A stretch of DNA of 12,033 bases from Anaerolineales bacterium (GCA_020634895.1 JACKAV010000022.1:1-12033); one strand, 5' to 3'. Shown: positions 5,479 through 12,027, counted from the stretch's first letter. The notes: generated from the sequence alone by a model not told the origin. A program made the numbers and translations.

Positions 5479-8049
5479 TTACCAGACCCAACCGGGGTTG
5501 AAGCCGTCGATGCCGAGGTCGTTGACTTCTCCATCTTGCACGTTCAGGACTTGCAGGCGCGAAGAGAAGGGGAAGCTTTCGAGCGCATATAACTCATACA
5601 GCAGATAATTCCCATCGGGCGACCAGTTCAAACTGCCGTGTAAAGCGTCGGTGTCGTTCGTCAACATGCGGACGTCGCTGCCGTCAGCGTTCATGACCCA
5701 GACCTGATCACCGCGCGCGATGGACAGGTCACGGCGTATCACGGCAATAGACTTTCCGTCCGGCGACCATGCGGCGAGGGTATTTTCAAACCCTTCGCCC
5801 GGGTTGATGTTGACCAGCGCCTGTGAGTCCATATTGTAGAGGAACAATTGCGTGACGAACTGATCGTGTTTGATGACCACGTCGCGCAGCAGAATGGACT
5901 TGCTATCCGGCGCCCACATCGCTGCCGCGCCGAGAATATTGGCGATGACGCGCGTCTCACCGTCTTCGAGGTTGTACAAGCGGATGCCTTCGGAGGTCGC
6001 GTAGCTCAGCCACTCTCCATTCGGCGACCAGCGCGGATTGCCACCGGGCAGTTGCGAATCCTGAAAAACAGGTTGGGCGTCGCCAGTGGATGCGTCCACC
6101 AGCCAGAGCGTTGGAAGTCCGCTGCCGTTGCCGTCGAGGCTCATGTGTTCGTAGATGATGCTGCCCCCGTCCGGCGACCAGACCATGCCGGAGCAGAGCG
6201 CATTCGTACATTCGGATAATTTCTCGCGCGCGAAGGTTTCGAGGTCCGCGAGCCAGATCTCATTCGAGTCGTTGTCGTTCTGGATGATGTACGCCGCCTG
6301 CGTTTGATCGGGCGAGACGGCGTATTCCGCCACGCTTTGCAATTCCTCCGAAACGAGGCTGGATGTGTCTTTGGAATAATCGGTGATGAACAATTGCTTG
6401 ATGCGGTCATCGTTCTCGCGCAGATAGAGGATCTGCGCATCGTTCACGGACGTTCGAACGGGCAGCACCAAATTGAGATTTCCCTTCGCCCGAGCCAATG
6501 CGCCCCACGTCAATGCGACGCCCAGCAGCACGACCACCGTCGCGGAGATGAGCGGCATGACCGGTGCAAGGCGGTCGAGAATGCCCATGCGGTCGAAGAG
6601 TTTGCGGCTGTTGACCATCAGCAGTCCGATGACGATCAACACCACGGCGAGACCCAAACTGAAAGAGACGATCAACGCCAGCCCGAGAAAGATGCGGTTG
6701 ATGGCAATCGCCACCAAAAGGATGGCAATCGCATCGGGGCAGGGGACCAGTCCGCCGCTGACGCCGAGGGCGATGAGCGAACGCCATGTGATGGCTTCAG
6801 GGACGTCGTGCGAGTGCATTTTTCCGTCGCCGTGGTGATGCATTCCGATGGATGAGGCTTGGACTTTGACCGCGTTCACAGGCTTTTTGGTATTTGATTT
6901 GGGAGTGAGGGAAATATGCTCTGTAGGGCGGGTTTTCAACCCGCCATTTGTCAAATTGCGGGAAGATGTCAGGCTGAAAGCCCGACCTGTTTTGGAATTG
7001 CGCCAAAAGACAAATCTTTGCCACAACAGATACAGACCCAAGCCGAGGATCAATACGCCGGAAAGGATTTCAAGAAATGGAATGATGGTGGTCGGCAAAA
7101 TATATTTCGATGCCGCCAATGTGATGATACCGAGCAGAAAGACCGAGCCGGTATGCGTCAATGTGACGATGGTGCCGAGCACGATGGCGTGCCAGGACGT
7201 TCCGCGCGAGCCGACGAGGTAGGCGGCGACCACCGTCTTGCCGTGACCGGGCGTCAGCGCGTGGAGCGCTCCCAGCGCGAGGGCGACGAGCAGGGCAAAT
7301 AAATAAAAGGGAAGCGAAAGCTCCTTGCTGCGGACCAGATCGAGGAGGATGTCCTGAGGCGAGCGCTGCGAGAGTTCAGGGACGACCTGTTCGGCAGTCT
7401 CGGTCACCACATCCTTTTTCTGCCCGAACGGAAGGGCGGGCGCGCCGCTGTCCCATGAAGTCAGCAGGCGGCTTTGGTCTTCGATGCCTTCGGGGCTGCG
7501 GATCTGGTCGATGAGGAGGCTGTTGCTTTTTTGGGTAGGGAAGAGGAAGGCGCTGCCGTCTTCGGCGGTGAGATAGAACCAGTTGACCGACTTGGCGGTT
7601 TCCATGCCGTTCTCAATGACGATGCGCCGCGCGTTGTTGGTGCTTGCGCTCAGGTCTGCGGAGAGGTCGAAGACGATATATTCCTCACCCGCCTGAAACG
7701 CCTGCAGCGTGGACGGAATGTGGAGCGAATCCACCGTCAGCGGCAGGGACTTGTCGTCGAGCGAGGCAGTCAACAGGTCGAGGCGCGAGGCGCTCCAGGT
7801 TTCGGCTTCGGCGTCGCTGACCGAGCCGTCCTGGTCGGCATCCATCTCGTTCCAAATAAAGTTGACCAGTAACGGTCCCGGCTTGATCTGCCATTCCACG
7901 CGCATGTCGTTCTGCGAAAGCGTGATGGTGATGGTGTGGGCGTAAATATCCGCCGGGTGGGCTTTGGCGGTTTGGATGGGGAGGATCGAAAGGAATAAAC
8001 CGATAAGAATTGCTTTGCGCAAAGGATGGTTAAGGTTGGTTGTTTTCAC
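5479..8049 (-). CDS. NicO/RcnA-type nickel/cobalt transporter fused to a PD40 beta-propeller
   Basis: The protein has 856 residues from a GTG start. A signal peptide (cleavage likely after AKA30) leads to a periplasmic domain beginning HPADIYAH, with a canonical EF-hand loop DADQDGSVSDAE (70-81). The NicO membrane domain shows LHALTPGHGKT (His263, His269) and GGLVPCPDA (Cys437), separated by a cytoplasmic loop with a His-rich segment MHHHGDGKMHSHD (403-415). After the last membrane segment (about 510-525), six PD40/TolB-like repeats follow (WSPDGGSIIYE, RWSPNGEWLSYA, WSPDGKSIAVI, WSPDGNYLLYE) to the C-terminus. Metal export or import is the likely role; direction and metal are not decidable. 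GTG is chosen because TATAAT lies 7 nt upstream and any longer reading would translate heptad repeats. Residues about 354-376 come from an inserted REP-like element. Confidence 0.85.
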   Translation of the reverse strand: MKTTNLNHPLRKAILIGLFLSILPIQTAKAHPADIYAHTITITLSQNDMRVEWQIKPGPLLVNFIWNEMDADQDGSVSDAEAETWSASRLDLLTASLDDKSLPLTVDSLHIPSTLQAFQAGEEYIVFDLSADLSASTNNARRIVIENGMETAKSVNWFYLTAEDGSAFLFPTQKSNSLLIDQIRSPEGIEDQSRLLTSWDSGAPALPFGQKKDVVTETAEQVVPELSQRSPQDILLDLVRSKELSLPFYLFALLVALALGALHALTPGHGKTVVAAYLVGSRGTSWHAIVLGTIVTLTHTGSVFLLGIITLAASKYILPTTIIPFLEILSGVLILGLGLYLLWQRFVFWRNSKTGRAFSLTSSRNLTNGGLKTRPTEHISLTPKSNTKKPVNAVKVQASSIGMHHHGDGKMHSHDVPEAITWRSLIALGVSGGLVPCPDAIAILLVAIAINRIFLGLALIVSFSLGLAVVLIVIGLLMVNSRKLFDRMGILDRLAPVMPLISATVVVLLGVALTWGALARAKGNLNLVLPVRTSVNDAQILYLRENDDRIKQLFITDYSKDTSSLVSEELQSVAEYAVSPDQTQAAYIIQNDNDSNEIWLADLETFAREKLSECTNALCSGMVWSPDGGSIIYEHMSLDGNGSGLPTLWLVDASTGDAQPVFQDSQLPGGNPRWSPNGEWLSYATSEGIRLYNLEDGETRVIANILGAAAMWAPDSKSILLRDVVIKHDQFVTQLFLYNMDSQALVNINPGEGFENTLAAWSPDGKSIAVIRRDLSIARGDQVWVMNADGSDVRMLTNDTDALHGSLNWSPDGNYLLYELYALESFPFSSRLQVLNVQDGEVNDLGIDGFNPGWVW
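6923..6989. repeat. Paired-palindrome (REP/BIME-like) element inside the NicO coding sequence
   Basis: Two hairpins lie 22 nt apart: GGCGGGTT/AACCCGCC (6927-6945, 3-nt loop) and GTCAGGCT/AGCCCGAC (6968-6986, one A-C mismatch). The outer borders are themselves inverted (TAGGGCGGG against CCCGACCTG), the build of a bimeric REP element. The reading frame passes through it, adding about 23 residues to the cytoplasmic loop before the His-rich segment. Confidence 0.75.
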
Positions 8050-8056
8050 AGGGGAG

Positions 8057-8062
8057 ATTATA
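8057..8062 (-). promoter_or_regulatory. -10 box (TATAAT) of the NicO fusion gene, probably leaderless
   Basis: On the minus strand GGTATAAT is followed by 7 nt (CTCCCCT) and the GTG at 8047-8049. There is no Shine-Dalgarno sequence and no clear -35 box in the C-rich upstream DNA. The spacing matches that at 746 and 10255. Confidence 0.6.
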
Positions 8063-8084
8063 CCGAGCCAGGGAAGGGGGGAGG

Positions 8085-8133
8085 GAATGGGGAGAAGTGG
8101 ACAGTGAATAGTGATTAGGGAATAGTGGGTAGA
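8085..8133 (+). repeat. Heptad-repeat array D (GAATAGT type), left boundary of AT-rich block
   Basis: Seven 7-bp units with consensus GAATAGT run without interruption: GAATGGG, GAGAAGT, GGACAGT, GAATAGT, GATTAGG, GAATAGT and GGGTAGA. Further G-rich sequence extends outward to about 8071. Its reverse complement aligns with array E (10143-10198) over about 50 nt with five substitutions, one single-base gap and one missing heptad. Confidence 0.85.
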
Positions 8134-8174
8134 AAAACGGTAAAATTGACAGTGTTGGGTTTTAGGAGGATTCC

Positions 8175-8375
8175 ATGAAACTGCAAGAGATCGAACAGGC
8201 AATTACAGAATTGAACCCGAAAGATTTGACTCGTTTTCGTCGGTGGTTCGAGAAGTTTGAGAAAGATGCCAAGTCTAGCGGACAAATACCTGTTACCCGT
8301 GAATATGTCCATAGCTTTCGTGGAAAATATAAGGGAAAAGGGTTGATGAAATCTTTGCTGGCTGGTAGAGAGTAA
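8175..8375 (+). CDS. Small orphan antitoxin-like protein
   Basis: The protein has 66 residues. The N-terminal half (ITELNPKDLTRFRRWFEKFEKDA) resembles the 'LPxEELxxFRxWFxEF' module of many small uncharacterised bacterial proteins. The C-terminal tail (HSFRGKYKGKGLMKSLLAGRE, residues 46-66) resembles the toxin-contacting tails of antitoxins of VapB/AbrB type. It has no DNA-binding domain, and no toxin gene lies next to it. The start is well supported by AGGAGG 5 nt before the ATG, with TAAAAT about 20 nt further upstream. A strong terminator follows immediately, so it is a monocistronic unit. The antitoxin assignment is by resemblance only; existence as a gene is firmer. Confidence 0.75.
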   Translation: MKLQEIEQAITELNPKDLTRFRRWFEKFEKDAKSSGQIPVTREYVHSFRGKYKGKGLMKSLLAGRE

Positions 8376-8380
8376 TAATG

Positions 8381-8414
8381 AAAACTTCGAGATTTTTCTC
8401 GGAGTTTTTATTTT
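8381..8414 (+). terminator. Rho-independent terminator after the small antitoxin-like gene
   Basis: AAAACTTCGAG (8381-8391) pairs over 11 bp, one of them T-G, with CTCGGAGTTTT (8398-8408) around a 6-nt loop and runs into TTTTTATTTT. It starts 5 nt past the stop codon. Confidence 0.9.
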
Positions 8415-8471
8415 AAGTTGATGTTACTCATAGTGTGTAGACTTAATACTTTATGGTCAGTATCTTTGAGT

Positions 8472-8753
8472 ATGAAAAATATGTCTGCCTATATATTTAT
8501 CGAACCAACTGATGCTATATTTCAGGACTTTAACAATTATGAAGTAGGAGCATGCGTTCTTCTTAACTCTGGTGACCCTACTCAATTTGATAGGTGTGAT
8601 GGGAATCACCCCGACATCACATTTTGGAGTGTTTTTGGACATCTGAGAACGGGAGGGCTTGAATGTATAAGCGACCATGAAACTTATGAAGAAGCGTTGG
8701 AATTTATGGAAACTCTTCCGTTAATGCGACGCTCTCCAATTATGGCATTTTGA
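8472..8753 (+). CDS. Unknown small acidic protein
   Basis: From the ATG at 8472 it has 93 residues (MKNMSAYIFIEPTD...). I recognise no family. It contains a Cys/Asp/His-rich middle (GDPTQFDRCDGNHPDITFW) and a helical stretch DHETYEEALEFMETL near the C-terminus. AT-rich codon use matches the two genes that follow and differs from the GC-richer genes flanking the block. The start is uncertain: ATGs at 8418, 8472 and 8481 are all in frame and none has a good ribosome-binding site. It ends about 40 nt before the HNH gene. It could be an immunity-like or accessory protein of the HNH unit, but nothing in the sequence proves this. Confidence 0.55.
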   Translation: MKNMSAYIFIEPTDAIFQDFNNYEVGACVLLNSGDPTQFDRCDGNHPDITFWSVFGHLRTGGLECISDHETYEEALEFMETLPLMRRSPIMAF

Positions 8754-8763
8754 TTGCATGGTG

Positions 8764-8769
8764 TAAAAT
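8764..8769 (+). promoter_or_regulatory. -10-like box (TAAAAT) before the HNH gene
   Basis: TAAAAT lies 23 nt before the ATG at 8793, followed by a short leader containing GCGAGGA as ribosome-binding site. This supports the 8793 start over an in-frame ATG at 8754. No good -35 box is seen. Confidence 0.4.
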
Positions 8770-8792
8770 CGCTTTTAACAAAGCGAGGAAAC

Positions 8793-9560
8793 ATGCCTTC
8801 AAACAAATGGACACGCGAAGAATTAATACTGGCATTTAATTTATATTGCAAAATCCCGTTTGGAACAATTCATATTCGTAATCCGAAAATCATTTCACTT
8901 GCGAAGATTTTGAATCGCACTCCTTCGGCTGTTTCATGGAAACTGGCGAATTTTGCAAGGCTTGACCCTTCTTTGCAGGATAGAAATATTGCAGGCGCTT
9001 CGCATGGAAGTAAATTAGACGTAGAAATCTGGAATGAATTTGTAGGAGATTGGGATAGATTAGCTTTTGAAAGTGAACGATTATTCTCAGAGAGAACTGG
9101 TAAACAGGTTGAAGAAATAACAGAGATTGAGACAATCGATCTTCCTAAAGAGGGAAAAGAGAGAGAGGCGCTTGTCAAAGTTCGTGTTAATCAGAGCTTT
9201 TTCAGGAGAGCTGTGCTCGCAGCATATGACTTTAAGTGTTGTATTACTGGATTAGAAATTCCCGAATTATTGAATGCAAGTCATATCATTCCGTGGTCGA
9301 AAGATAAAGCTAATCAAGTAAATCCAAGAAATGGATTGTGCCTAAATGCAATTCACGACAGAGCTTTTGACAGGGGATTGTTGACTATAACTCCTGACTT
9401 GACAATAAAAGTTTCTAAATTGGTCAAAAAAGGAAAAGTAAGTGATGCGGTTCAAGATTTCCTTTTAAGATATGACGGTTTAGAAATTAACAAGCCAACA
9501 AGATTCTTGCCAGATGTAAAGTTTCTAAAATATCACAATAGAAATGTTTTTCGAGTTTGA
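8793..9560 (+). CDS. HNH endonuclease (HNH_2-type C-terminal domain)
   Basis: The protein has 255 residues. The N-terminal domain (KWTREELILAFNLYCKIPFG ... RTPSAVSWKLANFARLDPSL, residues 5-60) looks helical and is a known partner of HNH domains in putative restriction enzymes. The C-terminal HNH_2-like domain has RRAVLAAYDFKCCITGLEIP, then ASHIIPW (His164), NPRNGLCLN (Asn177/Asn180) and IHDRAFDRGLL (His188), giving the complete His-Asn-His set. It should be a metal-dependent DNA nuclease, plausibly a solitary restriction enzyme used in phage or plasmid defence; no methyltransferase is nearby. The ribosome-binding site GAGGA precedes the ATG. The next gene starts 3 nt after its stop, so the two are co-translated. 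Base composition is AT-rich, consistent with transfer. Confidence 0.85.
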   Translation: MPSNKWTREELILAFNLYCKIPFGTIHIRNPKIISLAKILNRTPSAVSWKLANFARLDPSLQDRNIAGASHGSKLDVEIWNEFVGDWDRLAFESERLFSERTGKQVEEITEIETIDLPKEGKEREALVKVRVNQSFFRRAVLAAYDFKCCITGLEIPELLNASHIIPWSKDKANQVNPRNGLCLNAIHDRAFDRGLLTITPDLTIKVSKLVKKGKVSDAVQDFLLRYDGLEINKPTRFLPDVKFLKYHNRNVFRV

Positions 9561-9563
9561 TTT

Positions 9564-9995
9564 ATGAAAAATGTCAAATTTGTGTATTTATATCGTGATG
9601 GCGCAAATTATAAATCTTGGAATGATGTTATTTTTACGAACCCTGACCATTTAACATCGGAAGAAATCCAAGAAAAATTGCTTTCTGCTTTTTTACCAGA
9701 TAAGTTGTTTATTGCTCATCAAATTTTTGTTCCAGAACAGTTTTTGTTTTTGGCTGGGGAATTTACGCAATTTGACCATTGCTATCATGAATTCCATGCA
9801 ATAGAAATTGTCGAAGAAGAATCAACCGATAGTTTGAACCGTTCAATAAAAGATTTCTTGAAAGATGTTGAACAGATTTCGCGACAGGGTTGGAAAGAGT
9901 TTGATATTTTAGAGCGCGTATGGGAACATGAGCTGAAATTTCCAGAGAAAGTTGCTGCCAAGGTAGGAAGGCATTACAAGACCCGTCAGGTCTGA
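9564..9995 (+). CDS. Unknown protein coupled to the HNH endonuclease
   Basis: The protein has 143 residues and starts 3 nt after the HNH stop codon, a translational-coupling distance. It opens KFVYLYRDGANYKSWNDVIF and continues IAHQIFVPEQFLF and FDHCYHEFHAIEIVEE, phrases I associate with a small conserved family of hypothetical proteins without assigned function. Residues 89-143 look helical and charged. No catalytic motif, signal peptide or membrane segment is evident. Tight linkage suggests it modulates or assists the nuclease (inhibitor, specificity subunit or immunity protein), which is inference. The last codons (HYKTRQV) fall in AAGACCCGTCAGGTCT (9978-9993), which resembles the repeat hairpin at 1416-1449, so the original C-terminus may have been replaced. 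Confidence 0.75.
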   Translation: MKNVKFVYLYRDGANYKSWNDVIFTNPDHLTSEEIQEKLLSAFLPDKLFIAHQIFVPEQFLFLAGEFTQFDHCYHEFHAIEIVEEESTDSLNRSIKDFLKDVEQISRQGWKEFDILERVWEHELKFPEKVAAKVGRHYKTRQV

Positions 9996-10142
9996 TGGCT
10001 GGAATTGCAGCACATTTTGGCGTTTTTCTCCAAATCCAGCCTCGGTCATCCTTCGACCATCCTTCGACTATCCTATATCCATCCTATATCGGCTCTCATT
10101 TTCAGGAATTTGGCTCAAAACAGGCTTAATGGCATTTTCCCC
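9996..10142. repeat. Non-coding stretch with an 11-bp tandem repeat
   Basis: No gene is supported between 9996 and 10254. Positions 10047-10090 hold four consecutive 11-bp units: CATCCTTCGAC twice, then TATCCTATATC and CATCCTATATC. Just before it, GGCTGGA (near 9997) can pair with TCCAGCC (near 10035-10041), with an inner TTTGG/CCAAA pair. The remainder to array E is AT-rich and unassigned. Confidence 0.55.
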
Positions 10143-10198
10143 ACTACTCCCTAATCACTGTCCACTGTTCACTAATCACTTCTCCCTATTCCCCTCCC
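10143..10198 (+). repeat. Heptad-repeat array E (ACTATTC type), right boundary of AT-rich block
   Basis: Eight 7-bp units with consensus ACTATTC, the complement of array D: ACTACTC, CCTAATC, ACTGTCC, ACTGTTC, ACTAATC, ACTTCTC, CCTATTC and CCCTCCC. It has one heptad more than array D and ends outward with the same ACTTCTCCC-type sequence. Confidence 0.85.
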
Positions 10199-10241
10199 TT
10201 AAAATCACTTGAGCGGCTTATTCCACTCAACCCAAACAGAT

Positions 10242-10247
10242 TACAAT
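10242..10247 (+). promoter_or_regulatory. -10 box (TACAAT) of the GT39-like gene, probably leaderless
   Basis: TACAAT is followed by 7 nt (AGCGCCC) and the ATG at 10255. There is no Shine-Dalgarno sequence. The spacer differs from that at 746-759 by a single base (TGCGCCC there). Confidence 0.55.
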
Positions 10248-10254
10248 AGCGCCC

Positions 10255-12027
10255 ATGACCTATCGCCATTTCAAATACGAAGGCTGGTTGTACGTGCTGG
10301 CGTTCCTCATCGCCCTGTCCGTGCGGCTGCTGCACCTCGGCGCAATGCCCCTAACCGACGCCGAAGCCGCGCCCGCCCTGCAAGCCCTGCGCCTTTCGCA
10401 AAGCCTGCGTCCCAGCCTCGACCCGCATCCCTTTTACATATTTTCCACGACCCTGCTCTTCCTCTTCTACGGCGGCGGGACGAATTTCCTCGCACGGCTG
10501 ATCCCCGCCCTGATGGGGAGTCTGCTCGTGCTGGCGCCCAGCTTATTGGATGACCGCCTCAAGCCCCGCCCAGGCGTGATCCTCGCCTTCTTCCTTGCAC
10601 TAGACCCGGGCTTGGTCGCCATCTCACGGCAGATCGGCAGTCCAATCCTCGCCATCACATTCCTTGCCTTCACCGTAGGCTTTATCAACAAGCAGAGACT
10701 CCACTGGGCGGCGGTCACTGCCGCCTTCGCCCTCCTCAGCGGACCGTCCATTTGGTTCGGCTTGCTCGGTCTGGGAATCACCTTTGCCCTCGACCAGCTT
10801 TTCAAAACGCGCGCCGAAAAACCGGTGACAGAACTCATTGCAGAAAAGCAGGAGACGTCTGAATCCAAGTCCACTGACGAGGCGGCAACTGAAAAGGATG
10901 AAAAGCCGGAAACGACCGTTCCCCAGCCTGCGAAGTTTGCCATTCAATCGTCTGTGTGGATCACGTTCGCTGCCGCGTTCCTCATCGCCGGGACGTTCTT
11001 CTTCACCGCCCCCGGCGGGATCGGCGCAGCGTTTTCGTCCATCCCCGCATTTTTTAGAACATGGGTCACATCGTCCAAGATCACACCCGGCATGGTCTTA
11101 TTATCGCTGGTCGTATATCAGCCCTTCGTGCTTTTGCTCACGGTCATCGCGTTGGTCCGCGGCTGGTCGCGTGGATTGCGCCGCATCGTCTTCCTGAGCA
11201 TCTGGATGTTCATTGCGCTTCTGCTGGTCGTCTTCATGACCTCGCGCGAAATGTCCGATCTGGCGTGGATGTTGATTCCGCTCAATGCGATTGCTTCGCT
11301 GGAACTCGTCCGCTATTTCCACGTCTTCCCCGACGAACGCCGCGAAGTCCTTGGCGTGATCCTGTTGACGGCTTTCATCTGGGTCTTTGCCTGGCTCGGC
11401 ATGACCGGCATCAACTGGCTGCCCTTCAATGCGCCCGATTATGGCGTCCGCGCCGGGATGATGGTCGGTTCGCTTCTGCTTCTGGCGTTGAGTTTGATCC
11501 TCGTTTCGGCGGGATGGTCCATTCGCATTGCGCGGCTCGGCGGCGTGTGGGGCTTGGCGATCGGCTTGGGCGCCTTGAGCCTGAGCGGAATGTTCGGCAC
11601 GACCGCCATGCGCGGCATGGATTCGCCCGAATTGTGGTGGCTTCCCAATATGCCTGTGCAGGCGGAGTTGCTGCGCGATACGGTCAGCCAGGTCTCGGAT
11701 ATCGGCATGGGCAACATCCATTCCGCAGACGTGGCGATTTTGGGCGTCCAGTCGCCGTCATTGGAATGGGCGCTGCGGGAGAATCCCGTCCGCGTGGTCG
11801 ATGCGCTCGATCCGCTCAACGCGCCGGATTTTGTCGTCACCTCGAATGAGACGAACCCCGAACTCGCCTCCGCCTACCGCGGGCAGGACTTTATCTGGCG
11901 GCAATCCCCGGCATGGGAAGTCGCCGACTTTAGCGGATGGCTGCGCTGGGTGTCCCTGCGCGAGATGCCGCAGAATCAGGAAATGATCATCCTCTGGGCG
12001 CGCAGCGATCTCTTCCTAGACGAATGA
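10255..12027 (+). CDS. GT39-like polytopic membrane protein (putative glycosyltransferase)
   Basis: The protein has 590 residues with about 11 hydrophobic segments. Near the N-terminus GWLYVLAFLIALSVRLLHLG is followed by MPLTDAEAAPALQAL; an acidic pair at this position, in the first extracytoplasmic loop after TM1, is the hallmark of GT-C/GT39 lipid-linked-sugar glycosyltransferases and Agl23-like proteins. A charged insertion (about residues 185-225, rich in Glu/Lys/Ser/Thr) breaks the membrane region. From about residue 452 the chain is soluble (SPELWWLPNMPVQAELLRD ... SPSLEWALRENPVRVVDAL), probably extracytoplasmic. The likely role is sugar transfer to an envelope polymer or protein. GC-rich codon use returns here, in contrast to the AT-rich genes before it. 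The stop codon may overlap the next gene's ATG. Confidence 0.8.
   Translation: MTYRHFKYEGWLYVLAFLIALSVRLLHLGAMPLTDAEAAPALQALRLSQSLRPSLDPHPFYIFSTTLLFLFYGGGTNFLARLIPALMGSLLVLAPSLLDDRLKPRPGVILAFFLALDPGLVAISRQIGSPILAITFLAFTVGFINKQRLHWAAVTAAFALLSGPSIWFGLLGLGITFALDQLFKTRAEKPVTELIAEKQETSESKSTDEAATEKDEKPETTVPQPAKFAIQSSVWITFAAAFLIAGTFFFTAPGGIGAAFSSIPAFFRTWVTSSKITPGMVLLSLVVYQPFVLLLTVIALVRGWSRGLRRIVFLSIWMFIALLLVVFMTSREMSDLAWMLIPLNAIASLELVRYFHVFPDERREVLGVILLTAFIWVFAWLGMTGINWLPFNAPDYGVRAGMMVGSLLLLALSLILVSAGWSIRIARLGGVWGLAIGLGALSLSGMFGTTAMRGMDSPELWWLPNMPVQAELLRDTVSQVSDIGMGNIHSADVAILGVQSPSLEWALRENPVRVVDALDPLNAPDFVVTSNETNPELASAYRGQDFIWRQSPAWEVADFSGWLRWVSLREMPQNQEMIILWARSDLFLDE

Larger units (their letters stand above)
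8085..10198. mobile_element. Putative AT-rich insertion bounded by inverted heptad arrays
   Basis: About 2.1 kb is bracketed by arrays D and E, which are inverted and share the same outer ending (ACTTCTCCC, one variable base, ATTCCC, read outward). The cargo (8175-9995) is visibly AT-richer than the genes on both sides and holds an orphan antitoxin-like gene, an unknown gene, an HNH endonuclease and its partner. No transposase or integrase is encoded. Whether it moved as a unit or grew between repeats is not resolved. Confidence 0.4.

Noticed and set aside
5219..5608. Plus-strand open frame of 129 codons behind the NicO gene
   Set aside because: It runs through repeat debris and into the antisense of the PD40 domain; composition is not protein-like and there is no ribosome-binding site.
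6304..6855. 183-codon plus-strand frame opposite the NicO/PD40 gene
   Set aside because: It is an antisense shadow rich in Gln/His/Asp/Arg, caused by codon bias of the real gene.
8085..8133. CRISPR array
   Set aside because: Units are 7 bp, contiguous and without spacers; there are no cas genes.
8050..8202. Longer N-terminus (51 residues, ATG at 8202) for the NicO-PD40 protein
   Set aside because: The added residues are translated heptad array D and G/C-rich repeat, and a TATAAT box sits just before the GTG at 8049, which is followed by a proper signal peptide.
10209..10553. Plus-strand Arg/Pro-rich frame overlapping the GT39-like start
   Set aside because: It is an out-of-frame shadow; the GT39-like frame has the TACAAT-N7-ATG start and membrane segments.
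11101..11721. 206-codon minus-strand frame opposite the GT39-like gene
   Set aside because: It is an antisense shadow with skewed Arg/Gln/His/Asp content; the plus-strand frame has clear membrane segments.
11061..11849. 262-codon plus-strand frame inside the GT39-like gene
   Set aside because: It is an out-of-frame shadow of the real reading frame, Arg/His-rich with no family features.
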